From NCBI RefSeq assembly GCF_000482325.1, contig NZ_AXVA01000005.1:124001-188000 (forward strand): a stretch of 64,000 nucleotides of DNA. Direction: 5' to 3'. Shown in pieces: positions 55,761 to 64,000 of this stretch. A program made the position numbers and the translations under genes. The stretch comes from Bacillus sp. UNC438CL73TsuS30. GTDB taxonomy: Bacteria > Bacillota > Bacilli > Bacillales > Cytobacillaceae. The notes beneath the pieces are model-generated. The model did no database searches, was not told the DNA's origin, and saw only the letters and a list, made by a program, of their open reading frames with translations. How positions within the stretch are numbered: the first letter of the stretch is position 1; every line of letters begins with the position of its first letter.

Positions 55761-56315
55761 ATGCTGGATTTAGCCATTATTATCTTATTAATTATTGGAT
55801 TTTTTACAGGTCTTAGAAGGGGATTTATCCTTCAACTTGTACATTTAACAGGTTTTATTATTGCATATATTGTGGCAAATTTATACTATGACGATTTGGC
55901 TTCAAGGTTAACACTGTGGATTCCTTATCCTAAATTAGGGGAAGACACTACCTTAAAGCTGTTAACGGGCAGCAGCAATATGGAAGCAGCCTTTTATCGG
56001 GCGATTGCCTTTGTCATCATCTTTTTTGCCGTAAAGGTACTGTGTCAAATCATTGGTTCCATGCTTGATTTTATTGCCCATTTGCCAGTCCTTAGATTTT
56101 TAAATGTTTGGGCAGGGGGATTCCTTGGATTTGCCGAAGTCTATTTACTTATTTTTATTTTATTATATATTGCAGCGCTCATTCCATTGGAAGTTTTACA
56201 GAATCCATTAGATCATTCTGTATTGGCTGGGATGATGGTAAAGCATACCCCAATCCTTTCGCAGCAAATTAAGAGTCTATGGATTGAATATTCAACTGCT
56301 TTAACTTCTCTGTAG
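55761..56315 (+). CDS. yshB: CvpA family membrane protein YshB
   Basis: 184 residues with four predicted transmembrane segments, starting LDLAIIILLIIGFFTGLRRG, which holds the family GxxRG turn. The family is named for E. coli CvpA, linked to colicin V production; its role in Bacillus is unknown. GGAAAAGGA precedes the ATG. In an apparent operon with zapA. Confidence 0.88.
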   Translation: MLDLAIIILLIIGFFTGLRRGFILQLVHLTGFIIAYIVANLYYDDLASRLTLWIPYPKLGEDTTLKLLTGSSNMEAAFYRAIAFVIIFFAVKVLCQIIGSMLDFIAHLPVLRFLNVWAGGFLGFAEVYLLIFILLYIAALIPLEVLQNPLDHSVLAGMMVKHTPILSQQIKSLWIEYSTALTSL

Positions 56316-56370
56316 CAGAGAAGTTTTTCTATTGATAAGGAAATGCTATTCTTTAAGGTGGGTGGAGTCG

Positions 56371-58089
56371 ATGGAAGTAAATAAAAAAGAAGTCATTCGT
56401 TTATTAGAAATCATTGCGGTATATATGGAACTGAAAGGGGAAAATCCGTTTAAGGTTTCCGCTTTTCGAAAAGCCGCCAATGCTTTGGAGGCAGACGAAC
56501 GCAGTTTATCAGAGATTGAAAACTTTACGGCGATTTCCGGTATTGGGAAAGGAACGGCCGCTGTCATTGATGAATACATAAAAGACGGTACATCCACTGT
56601 ATTGGATGAGCTAAAAGAGGAAGTTCCAGCTGGATTAATTCCGTTATTGCAAATCCCCGGACTCGGAGGCAAGAAAATTTCAAAGCTATATCAGGAGCTG
56701 GGAATTGAGGATGTCAATGATTTAGAGGAAGCCTGTAAATCTGGCAAAGTGCAGGGGCTTGCCGGCTTTGGCAAGAAAACAGAAGAGAAAATTTTAGCGG
56801 CTATCGCGGGCTTAGGCAATCGGCCGGAGAGGCTGCCATTGGCCTATATGCTTCCGATTGCGGAGCAGATTGAGGAGATCTTGGCAAACACCCCGGATAT
56901 TGAGCGCTTTTCAAGGGCAGGAAGTATCCGCAGAATGAGGGAAACAATTAAAGATTTGGATTTTATTATTGGGACGAACCATCCTGAAAGTGTAAAGGAC
57001 TCCCTGCTGAAACTTCCAAAAATTAAAGAAGTCATTGGAGCCGGAGACACAAAGGTTTCCGTCGTATTTGGACTTGATTATGATGTTTCGGCTGATTTCC
57101 GACTGGTAAAACCGGAGGAATTTATTACGACCTTACATCACTTTACCGGTTCAAAGGACCATAATGTCCGCATGCGTCAGCTGGCTAAGGAACGCGGTGA
57201 GAAAATTAGTGAGTATGGTGTTGAAAATCTTGAAACCGGTGAAATTTTGACTTTTTCCTCCGAAGAAGAATTTTTCAAACATTTCGATCTCCCGTTTATC
57301 CCGCCGGAAATCAGGGAGGATGGTAAAGAAGTCGGAGAATTCACAGCAAATGAGGAACTAATCGAGCTGAAGGATATAAAAGGGGATCTCCATATGCACT
57401 CAACATGGAGTGACGGTGCCCAAACGATCGAAGAAATGGTCGAAGCCTGCCGTGCCAGAGGTTATAAATATATGGCCATTACCGATCATTCCCAGTATCT
57501 CAAGGTGGCCAATGGTCTTACAAGAGAGCGGCTTTTAAAACAAAGGGAAGAAATTAAAAAATTAAATGAAAAATATGATGATATTCTCATTCTATCCGGG
57601 GTGGAAATGGATATTCTTCCGGATGGAACATTAGACTATGAAGATGATTTACTCGCTGAGATGGATTTTGTGATTGCCTCAATCCATTCCGCTTTTTCCC
57701 AACCGCGGGAGAAAATCATGGAACGGCTTAAGACAGCTTTAATTAATTCAAATGTCGATTTAATTGCCCATCCAACCGGCCGAAAAATCGGACGCCGTGC
57801 CGGCTACGATGTCGATTTGGACCTGCTGATTGAGCTCGCAAAAGAAACCAATACGGCCTTAGAATTAAATGCAAACCCGAACAGGCTTGATTTAGCGGCT
57901 GAATATTTAAGAAAAGCACAGGCAGCGGGTGTAAAGATTCTGATTAATACGGATGCACATAGAATGGATACATTAGCCCATATGGAAATTGGCGTTTCAG
58001 CTGCCAAAAAGGGTTGGATCAAAAAATCCTCGGTGTTGAATGCACTGGAAACGAATGATTTACTGGAATTTTTGCATAATCGATCATAA
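56371..58089 (+). CDS. polX: Family X DNA polymerase with PHP domain
   Basis: 572 residues. The N-terminal polymerase part has helix-hairpin-helix motifs (about 50-135; ISGIGKGTAAVIDEYI and IPGLGGKKISKLYQELG). A pol-beta nucleotidyltransferase site follows with Asp residues in IKDLDFIIGT (about 195) and DVSADFRLV (about 240). The C-terminal PHP domain (about 335-572) has DLHMHSTWSDGA, AITDHS, GVEMDI and AHPTGR metal motifs, giving 3'-5' exonuclease or AP-endonuclease activity in B. subtilis PolX. Acts in base-excision gap filling. ATG 56371 follows GGTGGAG. Confidence 0.95.
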   Translation: MEVNKKEVIRLLEIIAVYMELKGENPFKVSAFRKAANALEADERSLSEIENFTAISGIGKGTAAVIDEYIKDGTSTVLDELKEEVPAGLIPLLQIPGLGGKKISKLYQELGIEDVNDLEEACKSGKVQGLAGFGKKTEEKILAAIAGLGNRPERLPLAYMLPIAEQIEEILANTPDIERFSRAGSIRRMRETIKDLDFIIGTNHPESVKDSLLKLPKIKEVIGAGDTKVSVVFGLDYDVSADFRLVKPEEFITTLHHFTGSKDHNVRMRQLAKERGEKISEYGVENLETGEILTFSSEEEFFKHFDLPFIPPEIREDGKEVGEFTANEELIELKDIKGDLHMHSTWSDGAQTIEEMVEACRARGYKYMAITDHSQYLKVANGLTRERLLKQREEIKKLNEKYDDILILSGVEMDILPDGTLDYEDDLLAEMDFVIASIHSAFSQPREKIMERLKTALINSNVDLIAHPTGRKIGRRAGYDVDLDLLIELAKETNTALELNANPNRLDLAAEYLRKAQAAGVKILINTDAHRMDTLAHMEIGVSAAKKGWIKKSSVLNALETNDLLEFLHNRS

Positions 58090-58110
58090 GAAATAAGGAG
58101 GTCTCTTTCC

Positions 58111-60468
58111 ATGCAAGAAAGAACCTTAAAGGTATTAGAATTCATTAAAGTGAAGGAACAGTTGCTTGACCATGCTGCTTCCTCACTTGGTAGAGATAAA
58201 ATTAAAAACCTTGTTCCCTCAACAGATTTTTCCGAAGTCGTTAAACTCCAAGCAGAAACGGATGAAGCGACAGCTGTACTAAGGTTAAAAGGGAATGTGC
58301 CTCTCTCAGGGGTTCACGATATACGGGCCCATATTAAACGTTCGGTCATTGGCGGTGTCTTGAGCACGCATGAGTTGGTTCAAACGGCCAGCACGATTTA
58401 TACAAGTCGGCAAATGAAACGATTTATTGAGGAAATTGCGGATGAAAAATTGGATCTCCCTATTTTAGCAGACCAAGCCGGGCAAATTATTCCGCTGACA
58501 AACCTTGAACATTCAATTAAATATGCCATTGATGAAAGTGGAGAAGTGTTAGATGGGGCCAGTGAGCTATTGCGTTCGTTGCGGTCGCAAATGCGCTCTA
58601 ATGAGGCAAGGATTCGCGAAAAACTTGAAAGCATGATTCGTTCTTCAAGTGCGCAAAAAATGCTGTCTGATGCGATTGTGACGATTCGTAATGACCGATA
58701 CGTCATCCCGGTAAAACAGGAATATCGCGGACACTACGGCGGAATCATCCATGACCAAAGTTCTTCCGGACAAACATTATTTATTGAACCACAGGCAATT
58801 GTTCAATTGAATAATCAGCTCCAGGATATTCGGGTAAAAGAGCAGCTTGAAATTGAACGGATTTTAACGGAGTTATCAGCAAATGTGGCTGAGCATGAGT
58901 CAGAACTAAGGGTAATTGTTGAAGTTCTTGGTGATTTGGATTTTATTTTTGCAAAAGCACGATATGGCCGGCAAATTAAAGCGTCAATGCCAATCATGAA
59001 TAATGAAGGAAGAATTCGTTTATTTAAGGCAAGACATCCATTAATCCCGATTGAGGAAGTGGTCGCTAACGATATTTTCCTTGGAACGGATTATTCAACG
59101 ATTGTGATTACCGGACCAAACACGGGCGGGAAAACAGTGACATTAAAAACATTAGGTTTGTGTTCGTTAATGGCTCAAGCCGGGTTGCAGGTGCCGGCAT
59201 TAGATGGTTCGGAGCTAGCTGTTTTTCATGCGGTGTATGCTGACATTGGCGATGAACAGTCAATTGAACAAAGCTTAAGTACCTTTTCCTCCCATATGGT
59301 CAATATTGTCGATATCTTAAACCAAGTGGATTATAAAAGTCTGGTTTTATTTGATGAACTTGGCGCCGGTACTGACCCGCAAGAGGGTGCGGCATTAGCC
59401 ATCTCAATTTTAGATGAGGTGCATAAAAGGGGAGCGCGGGTGATTGCCACGACCCATTACCCGGAATTAAAGGCCTATGGCTATAACCGGGAAGGGGTCT
59501 TAAATGCGAGTGTCGAATTTGATGTAGAAACACTTAGCCCAACGTACAAGCTGCTGTTAGGGGTACCAGGGCGAAGCAATGCTTTTGAGATTTCAAAGCG
59601 ACTAGGATTGAACGACCGGGTAATTGAGGCTGCCCGGTCCCATGTCAGTGAGGATACCAATCAAATCGATAAAATGATTGCTTCCTTAGAGGAAAGTAAG
59701 CGCCAGGCTGAAAGAGAACAGGAAGAAGCACGTGATTACTTAAAGCAGGCAGAAAAGCTTCATAAGGACCTGCAAAATCAAATGATAGAGTTCTATGAGA
59801 ATAAGGACAGCTTGCTCGAAAAAGCGGCCGAAAAGGCTAAGGATATTGTTGATGAGGCAAAAGGAGAGGCTGAAAAAATTATTCGTGACCTTCGGAAAAT
59901 GCGCATGGATAAGCATGCCGAGATTAAGGAACATGAGTTAATTGATGCGAAAAGACGCCTTGAAGAAGCAGCACCTGAAATCAAGAAATCAGCAAATTCA
60001 GCAGCGAAGAAAACGAAAAAACATACATTTGCATCTGGTGATGAAGTAAAGGTTTTAACTTTTGATCAAAAAGGCTTTTTAATCGAAAAAACTTCATCAG
60101 GTGAATGGCAGGTTCAAATTGGGATTCTCAAAATGAAGGTGAAAGAAAAAGACTTGGAATATTTGAGCACCCCAAAACAAGTAGATACAAAACCAATGGC
60201 CATTGTAAGGGGAAGAGATTCTCAAGTAAAACTTGAACTGGATCTTCGCGGGGAAAGATATGAGGATGCCTTGTTAAAAGTGGAAAAATATATTGATGAT
60301 GCATTATTATCAGGCTATCCACGTGTTTCGATTATCCATGGCAAGGGTACGGGGGTTTTAAGACAAGGGGTTCAAGAATATTTACGAAACCACCGCTCCG
60401 TTAAAAAGATTCGCTTCGGAGAAGCCGGTGAAGGCGGATCAGGTGTAACCGTGGTTGAATTCAAGTAG
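58111..60468 (+). CDS. mutS2: Endonuclease MutS2
   Basis: 785 residues. A core clamp-like region (about 1-300), ATPase domain with Walker [17 protein letters not shown] (about 333-348) and Walker [17 protein letters not shown] (about 410-425), a long coiled coil (about 515-620) and a C-terminal Smr nuclease domain with [12 protein letters not shown] (about 705) and [14 protein letters not shown] (about 743). It lacks the mismatch-recognition N-domain of MutS. In B. subtilis it acts in ribosome rescue and recombination control. AAGGAGG ribosome binding site. Its last codons are duplicated downstream. Confidence 0.96.
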   Translation: MQERTLKVLEFIKVKEQLLDHAASSLGRDKIKNLVPSTDFSEVVKLQAETDEATAVLRLKGNVPLSGVHDIRAHIKRSVIGGVLSTHELVQTASTIYTSRQMKRFIEEIADEKLDLPILADQAGQIIPLTNLEHSIKYAIDESGEVLDGASELLRSLRSQMRSNEARIREKLESMIRSSSAQKMLSDAIVTIRNDRYVIPVKQEYRGHYGGIIHDQSSSGQTLFIEPQAIVQLNNQLQDIRVKEQLEIERILTELSANVAEHESELRVIVEVLGDLDFIFAKARYGRQIKASMPIMNNEGRIRLFKARHPLIPIEEVVANDIFLGTDYSTIVITGPNTGGKTVTLKTLGLCSLMAQAGLQVPALDGSELAVFHAVYADIGDEQSIEQSLSTFSSHMVNIVDILNQVDYKSLVLFDELGAGTDPQEGAALAISILDEVHKRGARVIATTHYPELKAYGYNREGVLNASVEFDVETLSPTYKLLLGVPGRSNAFEISKRLGLNDRVIEAARSHVSEDTNQIDKMIASLEESKRQAEREQEEARDYLKQAEKLHKDLQNQMIEFYENKDSLLEKAAEKAKDIVDEAKGEAEKIIRDLRKMRMDKHAEIKEHELIDAKRRLEEAAPEIKKSANSAAKKTKKHTFASGDEVKVLTFDQKGFLIEKTSSGEWQVQIGILKMKVKEKDLEYLSTPKQVDTKPMAIVRGRDSQVKLELDLRGERYEDALLKVEKYIDDALLSGYPRVSIIHGKGTGVLRQGVQEYLRNHRSVKKIRFGEAGEGGSGVTVVEFK

Positions 60469-60525
60469 ATTTCAACTGGTTGAATTTAAATAGAATTCAA
60501 CATTGGTTGAATTTAAATCATGTTC
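60453..60525 (+). repeat. Tandem duplication of the mutS2 stop region
   Basis: Three copies begin GGTTGAATT at 60453, 60478 and 60505, with periods of 25 and 27 bases. The first holds the last codons of mutS2 (VEFK stop); the second repeats them with its own in-frame-looking stop and the TTCAAC tail; the third is shorter. Confidence 0.7.
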
Positions 60526-60538
60526 GGGGAGAAGCGTA

Positions 60539-60946
60539 ATGAACCAGTTTTGGGAGAACGACTATATTCAAATTGCAGCCAATTATAGTGTTGTTATTTT
60601 ATGTATGATTGTCTTTTTAGCGATTTTTGAAATGGTAACGAAATATCGAAATTGGGAAGAAATTAAAAAAGGAAATATGTCGGTGGCAATGGCGACAGGG
60701 GGAAAAATATTTGGAATCGCCAATATTTTTCGCTATTCCATTGAGCAGAATGAATCGCTGCTCATGATGATTGGCTCAGGAGTCTTTGGGTTTGTGCTTC
60801 TTTTAGCCGGTTATTTTATCTATGAATTTCTAACGCCGAAATTTAAGATTGATGAAGAGATTCAAAGTGATAATCGGGCAGTTGGTTTTATTTCGATGGT
60901 CATTTCAATCGGATTATCTTATGTAATTGGTGCAGGAATATCGTAA
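60539..60946 (+). CDS. yshE: DUF350 membrane protein YshE
   Basis: 135 residues with four hydrophobic segments: about 17-35, 51-68 (a weaker one with NMSVAMATGGKIFGIANIF), 77-96 and 112-132. The DUF350 family is of unknown function, and the GNxAVA(L/M)A-like motif (here KGNMSVAMATGG) is conserved. ATG 60539 follows GGGGAGAAG. A longer frame from 60503 starts within the mutS2 repeat and was rejected. Confidence 0.87.
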   Translation: MNQFWENDYIQIAANYSVVILCMIVFLAIFEMVTKYRNWEEIKKGNMSVAMATGGKIFGIANIFRYSIEQNESLLMMIGSGVFGFVLLLAGYFIYEFLTPKFKIDEEIQSDNRAVGFISMVISIGLSYVIGAGIS

Positions 60947-60959
60947 GGGGAGAACTGAA

Positions 60960-61040
60960 GTGGAGACATTAGCAAAGGTACTGATGGGATTGTGCGGGCT
61001 GTTTTTGCTGATCGGATTAATTTATATGATCTTTTTTTAA
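60960..61040 (+). CDS. 26-residue single-helix membrane peptide
   Basis: GTG at 60960 follows AAGGGGAGAA and lies 13 bases after yshE. The product METLAKVLMGLCGLFLLIGL continues IYMIFF and is one hydrophobic helix. A strong terminator begins six bases after the stop, so the frame fills the space between yshE and the terminator exactly. Function unknown; such peptides may assist a membrane partner, here perhaps YshE. Real translation is not proven. Confidence 0.5.
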   Translation: METLAKVLMGLCGLFLLIGLIYMIFF

Positions 61041-61046
61041 ATACAA

Positions 61047-61077
61047 ACCGCTGAAAATATTCAGCGGTAATTTTTTT
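61047..61077 (+). terminator. Terminator after yshE and the 26-codon ORF
   Basis: ACCGCTGA pairs with TCAGCGGT around a short loop; seven T residues follow. Confidence 0.9.
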
Positions 61078-61113
61078 GCTTTGTTACGGACTCAAACTTC
61101 GTACCGCTTTTCA

Positions 61114-61142
61114 TTGTCTAAAAAATTCACCTATATTATAAT
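61114..61142 (+). promoter_or_regulatory. Predicted promoter of lcfA
   Basis: TTGTCT (61114-61119), 17-base spacer, TATAAT (61137-61142). No FadR operator was seen around it. Confidence 0.6.
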
Positions 61143-61188
61143 GAAAGTAGTTAGAATTTTTTAATAATTTTAAAAAAGGAGGAGTTCA

Positions 61189-62889
61189 ATGTCCGACCTC
61201 AAACCATGGTTAAAACACTATCCGGAGGAAATTCCCGCCACATTGGAGTATTCTACAGAGCCTGTTCAGCAATATTTAATCAATGCAGCCAAAAATTATC
61301 CAGATAAGATTGCGATTCATTTTATGGGGAAGGAAATGACTTATAAAAAGCTTTATGAAGAGTCACTCGTGTTTGCCGGGTATCTTCAGGACCTCGGGAT
61401 TTCAAAAGGTGACAGGGTCGCAATTATGCTTCCAAATACACCACAGTCAATTGTTGCCTACTACGCTATTCTTATGGTGGGCGGTATTGTCGTTCAGACC
61501 AATCCTTTGTATACGGAAAGGGAACTTGAGTATCAGATGAAGGATTCAGGGGCAGTCGCCATCATTACCCTCGATATCCTCTATCCGCGTGTATCCAGTG
61601 TACAATCGCGAACCGATCTCAAGCATATTTTTGTAACCGCCATCAAAGATTATCTGCCATTTCCAAAAAATTTAGTTTATCCGTATATCCAGAAAAAACA
61701 ATATGGAATTGTCGTCAATGTAAAGCATGAAGGAAGTACACATCTTTTGAAAGAGATTATAAAGGGTCAGCCGAAGAAATTAAAGGAGTGTGATTTCAAT
61801 TTTGAGGAAGATTTAGCCCTACTCCAATATACCGGAGGAACAACAGGTTTTCCGAAAGGGGTCATGCTAACGCATAAAAATTTGGTCTCAAATACTTCAA
61901 TGTGTCAGGCATGGCTTTATAAATGTAAACCTGGGGAAGAATCAGTCCTTGGAATCCTGCCCTTTTTTCATGTGTATGGCATGACAGCTGTATTGATATT
62001 ATCCGTTATGCAGGCACAAAAAATGATTTTATTGCCCAAATTTGATGTCAATACCACATTAAAAACAATTGATAAAATGCGCCCTACCCTTTTTCCAGGT
62101 GCACCAACCATTTATATAGGTCTATTGAATCATCCTGATTTGAAAAAATACGATCTTTCTTCCATTAAGGCATGTATTAGCGGGTCTGCTCCATTACCGA
62201 TCGAAGTTCAGCAGAAATTTGAAGATGTAACCGGAGGCAAATTGGTAGAAGGGTATGGTTTAACAGAGTCTTCACCTGTTACCCATTCGAATTTCCTTTG
62301 GGACCGTCCAAAAGTAAAAGGAAGTATTGGGGTTCCATATCCGGATACGGACGCTGCGATTTTTTCAATGGAAGGCGCGAGACTTCCTGTGGGAGAAATC
62401 GGTGAAATTGCCGTCAAAGGACCACAAGTAATGAAAGGCTACTGGAACCGGCCAGAGGATACAGAACAAACCTTACGAGATGGTTGGCTGTTAACGGGAG
62501 ATCTTGGCTATATGGATGACCAAGGATATTTTTATGTGGTCGACCGTAAAAAAGACATGATTATTGCAGGCGGGTTCAATATTTATCCTAGAGAGATAGA
62601 GGAAGTTTTATATGAACATCCGGATGTACTAGAGGCTGTAGCCGCAGGAATTCCTGACCCCTATCGCGGGGAAACGGTTAAGGCTTATGTTGTACTAAAA
62701 AATGGTTCAACTGTCACAGAGGATGAATTAAATGAATTTACTAGAAAATATCTAGCTGCCTATAAGGTACCAAGAATTTATGAATTTAGAAAGGAGCTCC
62801 CAAAAACAGCTGTCGGAAAAATTTTAAGAAGAACATTGGTAGAAGAAGAAAAGAAAAAACTAGATGAGGAACGACCTAAGCATGCATAA
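61189..62889 (+). CDS. lcfA: Long-chain fatty acid-CoA ligase
   Basis: Activates fatty acids to acyl-CoA at the cost of ATP, first step of beta-oxidation. 566 residues of the ANL superfamily: P-loop-like YTGGTTGFPKGVMLTH (about 213-228), GYGLTESSPV (about 356), the hinge DRKKDMIIAGGFNIYPREIE (about 447-466) and catalytic Lys in PKTAVGKILRR (about 541). AAAGGAGGAG precedes the ATG. Followed by fadR and fadB as in B. subtilis. Confidence 0.96.
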   Translation: MSDLKPWLKHYPEEIPATLEYSTEPVQQYLINAAKNYPDKIAIHFMGKEMTYKKLYEESLVFAGYLQDLGISKGDRVAIMLPNTPQSIVAYYAILMVGGIVVQTNPLYTERELEYQMKDSGAVAIITLDILYPRVSSVQSRTDLKHIFVTAIKDYLPFPKNLVYPYIQKKQYGIVVNVKHEGSTHLLKEIIKGQPKKLKECDFNFEEDLALLQYTGGTTGFPKGVMLTHKNLVSNTSMCQAWLYKCKPGEESVLGILPFFHVYGMTAVLILSVMQAQKMILLPKFDVNTTLKTIDKMRPTLFPGAPTIYIGLLNHPDLKKYDLSSIKACISGSAPLPIEVQQKFEDVTGGKLVEGYGLTESSPVTHSNFLWDRPKVKGSIGVPYPDTDAAIFSMEGARLPVGEIGEIAVKGPQVMKGYWNRPEDTEQTLRDGWLLTGDLGYMDDQGYFYVVDRKKDMIIAGGFNIYPREIEEVLYEHPDVLEAVAAGIPDPYRGETVKAYVVLKNGSTVTEDELNEFTRKYLAAYKVPRIYEFRKELPKTAVGKILRRTLVEEEKKKLDEERPKHA

Positions 62890-62893
62890 CATG

Positions 62894-62926
62894 AAAAGGC
62901 CGTGAAATTCAGGTCTTTTATTTTTT
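62894..62926 (+). terminator. Terminator after lcfA
   Basis: AAAAGGCC pairs with GGTCTTTT (one G-U pair), then ATTTTTT. It separates lcfA from the fadR promoter. Confidence 0.75.
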
Positions 62927-62988
62927 GACAATATCAGCTTGTCTTCTTTTGATGTTTAAAGTTCTCGGGAAAATTGGTATAGTATTTA

Positions 62989-63017
62989 TTGACAGATGTT
63001 TGAATAAAATCTATTAT
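62989..63017 (+). promoter_or_regulatory. Predicted promoter of fadR-fadB
   Basis: TTGACA (62989-62994), 17-base spacer, TATTAT (63012-63017); start near 63024, immediately before the FadR operator. Confidence 0.65.
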
Positions 63018-63024
63018 TAATTTA

Positions 63025-63042
63025 TGAATGATGGTTCATTCA
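63025..63042. promoter_or_regulatory. FadR operator
   Basis: TGAATGATGGTTCATTCA is an inverted repeat TGAATGA-N4-TCATTCA that matches the B. subtilis FadR site. Its place at the start point predicts autorepression relieved by long-chain acyl-CoA. Confidence 0.85.
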
Positions 63043-63102
63043 TTTCCCATCCAAGATAAAAAAATGAATGAACTTTTTCTTCAAAGGGGGGATATGACAA
63101 CG

Positions 63103-63693
63103 ATGAAAAAAAACAAACCAAAATATATGCAGATAATTGATGCAGCAGTGATTGCCATAGCAGAGAATGGTTACCACCAAGCTCAGGTTTCGAAAATTGC
63201 CAAGCAGGCAGGAGTGGCTGATGGAACCATTTATCTTTATTTTAAAAACAAAGAAGACATCCTAATCTCGCTCTTTGAAGAAAAAATGGGAAACTTTGTT
63301 GAAAAAATTGAGGAAATGATAGCAGGAAAACACTCGGCGGCAGAGAAATTATTAATAATGATAAAAGCTCATTTTCAAATGCTCTCTGATGATCATCACT
63401 TAGCAATTGTTACCCAGCTCGAATTACGCCAATCCAATAAAGAATTGCGCTTAAAAATAAACGACGTTCTGAAAGGATACTTAAAGCTGATAGAGAGAAT
63501 CGTGCTGGAAGGCAAGGAAACTGGGGAATTTTCAATTGACCTGGATGTGCGTCTTGCAAGGCAGATGATTTTTGGCACAATTGATGAAACCGTGACATCG
63601 TGGGTAATGAATGAGGAAAAGTTTGATTTATACGCACTTGCACCCTCGGTCCACCATCTTTTAATTAATGGATTTGGGAGCCGGGAGTGTTAA
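63103..63693 (+). CDS. fadR: TetR-family fatty acid degradation regulator FadR
   Basis: 196 residues. The N-terminal TetR helix-turn-helix has KPKYMQIIDAAVIAIAENGY and VSKIAKQAGVADGTIYLYFK, nearly identical to B. subtilis FadR (YsiA); a helical acyl-CoA-binding domain follows, with HLAIVTQLELRQSN and ARQMIFGTIDETVTSWVM. Represses beta-oxidation genes until long-chain acyl-CoA binds. ATG 63103 is ten bases after AAAGGGGGGA and matches the family start; ATG 63094 is too close to that site. Called ysiA. Confidence 0.95.
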   Translation: MKKNKPKYMQIIDAAVIAIAENGYHQAQVSKIAKQAGVADGTIYLYFKNKEDILISLFEEKMGNFVEKIEEMIAGKHSAAEKLLIMIKAHFQMLSDDHHLAIVTQLELRQSNKELRLKINDVLKGYLKLIERIVLEGKETGEFSIDLDVRLARQMIFGTIDETVTSWVMNEEKFDLYALAPSVHHLLINGFGSREC

Positions 63694-63712
63694 TCAAATG
63701 GGGGGGAGAAAA

Positions 63713-64000
63713 TTGGAATTTTTAAAATGGTCTAAAGAAGACCAAATCGCAACCATCACGATGGAACGTCCTCCGGCGAATGCCCTTTCATCAGGTTTAC
63801 TCAAGGAACTTTCGTCTGTGTTGGATGAAATTGAATCGAATCTTGATGTAAAAGTGATTGTACTTCATGGAGAGGGCCGCTTTTTCTCAGCGGGGGCTGA
63901 TATTAAGGAATTCACGACCATTTCTTCTTCAGAAGGTTTTTCCCAGCTTGGTAAATATGGACAAGATGTTTTCGATCGTATGGAGAAGTTTCCAAAGCCG
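63713..64000 (+). CDS. fadB: Enoyl-CoA hydratase (5' part; runs off the window)
   Basis: 96 codons are visible from TTG 63713 behind GGGGGGGAGA. The frame MEFLKWSKEDQIATITMERP continues with the crotonase-fold ANALSSGLLKELS and the oxyanion-hole motif FFSAGADIKEF (about 58-68). Second step of beta-oxidation, hydrating trans-2-enoyl-CoA. In B. subtilis this gene is fadB (ysiB), followed by etfBA. It is 20 bases after fadR and surely in its operon, under the FadR operator. Confidence 0.93.
   Translation, partial: MEFLKWSKEDQIATITMERPPANALSSGLLKELSSVLDEIESNLDVKVIVLHGEGRFFSAGADIKEFTTISSSEGFSQLGKYGQDVFDRMEKFPKP

Noticed and set aside
60503-60946. Longer yshE start at 60503
   Set aside because: The extra N-terminal residues come from the third copy of the mutS2 end repeat, and the ribosome binding site lies before 60539.

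Overview
This window is a stretch of core chromosome from a low-GC, endospore-forming Firmicute of the family Bacillaceae, close to Bacillus or Neobacillus. The evidence is gene order, which largely follows the ytxK-ackA-moaB and ytkL to ysiB stretch of Bacillus subtilis, together with spore genes (ytrHI, ytvI, ytaF, sspI), Gram-positive ribosome binding sites, frequent TTG and GTG starts, and two T-box leaders. No phage, transposase, CRISPR array, tRNA or rRNA gene was seen. All gene assignments were made by reading the translations, not by database search.

Layout. 1-5150: end of a YtxK-type methyltransferase, acetate kinase, an EcsC-family protein, moaB, two small unknown genes, alanine dehydrogenase. 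5150-11650: a possible minus-strand structured RNA, an M24 peptidase, ytkL, a small membrane protein, a palindromic repeat, ytoI, ytpI, nrnA, and the sporulation pair ytrH-ytrI. 11837-22760: dnaE, malic enzyme, a FadR-type GntR regulator, accDA, pfkA, pyk, fxsA. 22790-28990: ytvI, ytwI, the TCA genes citZ-icd-mdh, and a MaoC-like protein. 29151-36390: phoPR, a candidate PhoP-controlled small RNA, polA, mutM, ytaF, coaE. 36606-42820: gapB, speD, an unknown gene, nrdR, and the replication-initiation genes dnaB-dnaI followed by ytxC. 42870-46750: thrS behind a Thr T-box, then infC-rpmI-rplT behind an L20-type leader. 46806-50460: ysdA, ysdB, dut, ysdC, sspI, ysgA. 50500-54363: pheST behind a Phe T-box. 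54388-61040: rnhC, zapA, yshB, polX, mutS2, yshE and a 26-codon membrane peptide. 61189-64000: lcfA, fadR and the 5' part of fadB.

How the genes work together. The window joins overflow metabolism (ackA, ald, ytsJ, pyk), lower glycolysis and gluconeogenesis (pfkA, pyk, gapB), the oxidative branch of the TCA cycle (citZ, icd, mdh), fatty-acid synthesis (accDA) and beta-oxidation (lcfA, fadR, fadB) with DNA replication and repair (dnaE, polA, mutM, dnaBI, rnhC, polX, mutS2) and translation. Several regulatory signals are readable: a perfect-consensus cre before ackA, paired palindromes before ytsJ and accD probably bound by the GntR protein encoded between them, CcpN-consensus sites at gapB, and a FadR operator before fadR.

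The observations most worth following are non-coding: (1) a PhoP-box-driven short transcript between phoR and polA with C-rich, anti-Shine-Dalgarno-like segments; (2) a hairpin that would hide the ytaF ribosome binding site only in read-through mRNA; (3) a branched, riboswitch-like leader before speD; and (4) a rod-shaped minus-strand RNA downstream of the M24 peptidase. No new multi-gene system was found among the protein-coding genes.
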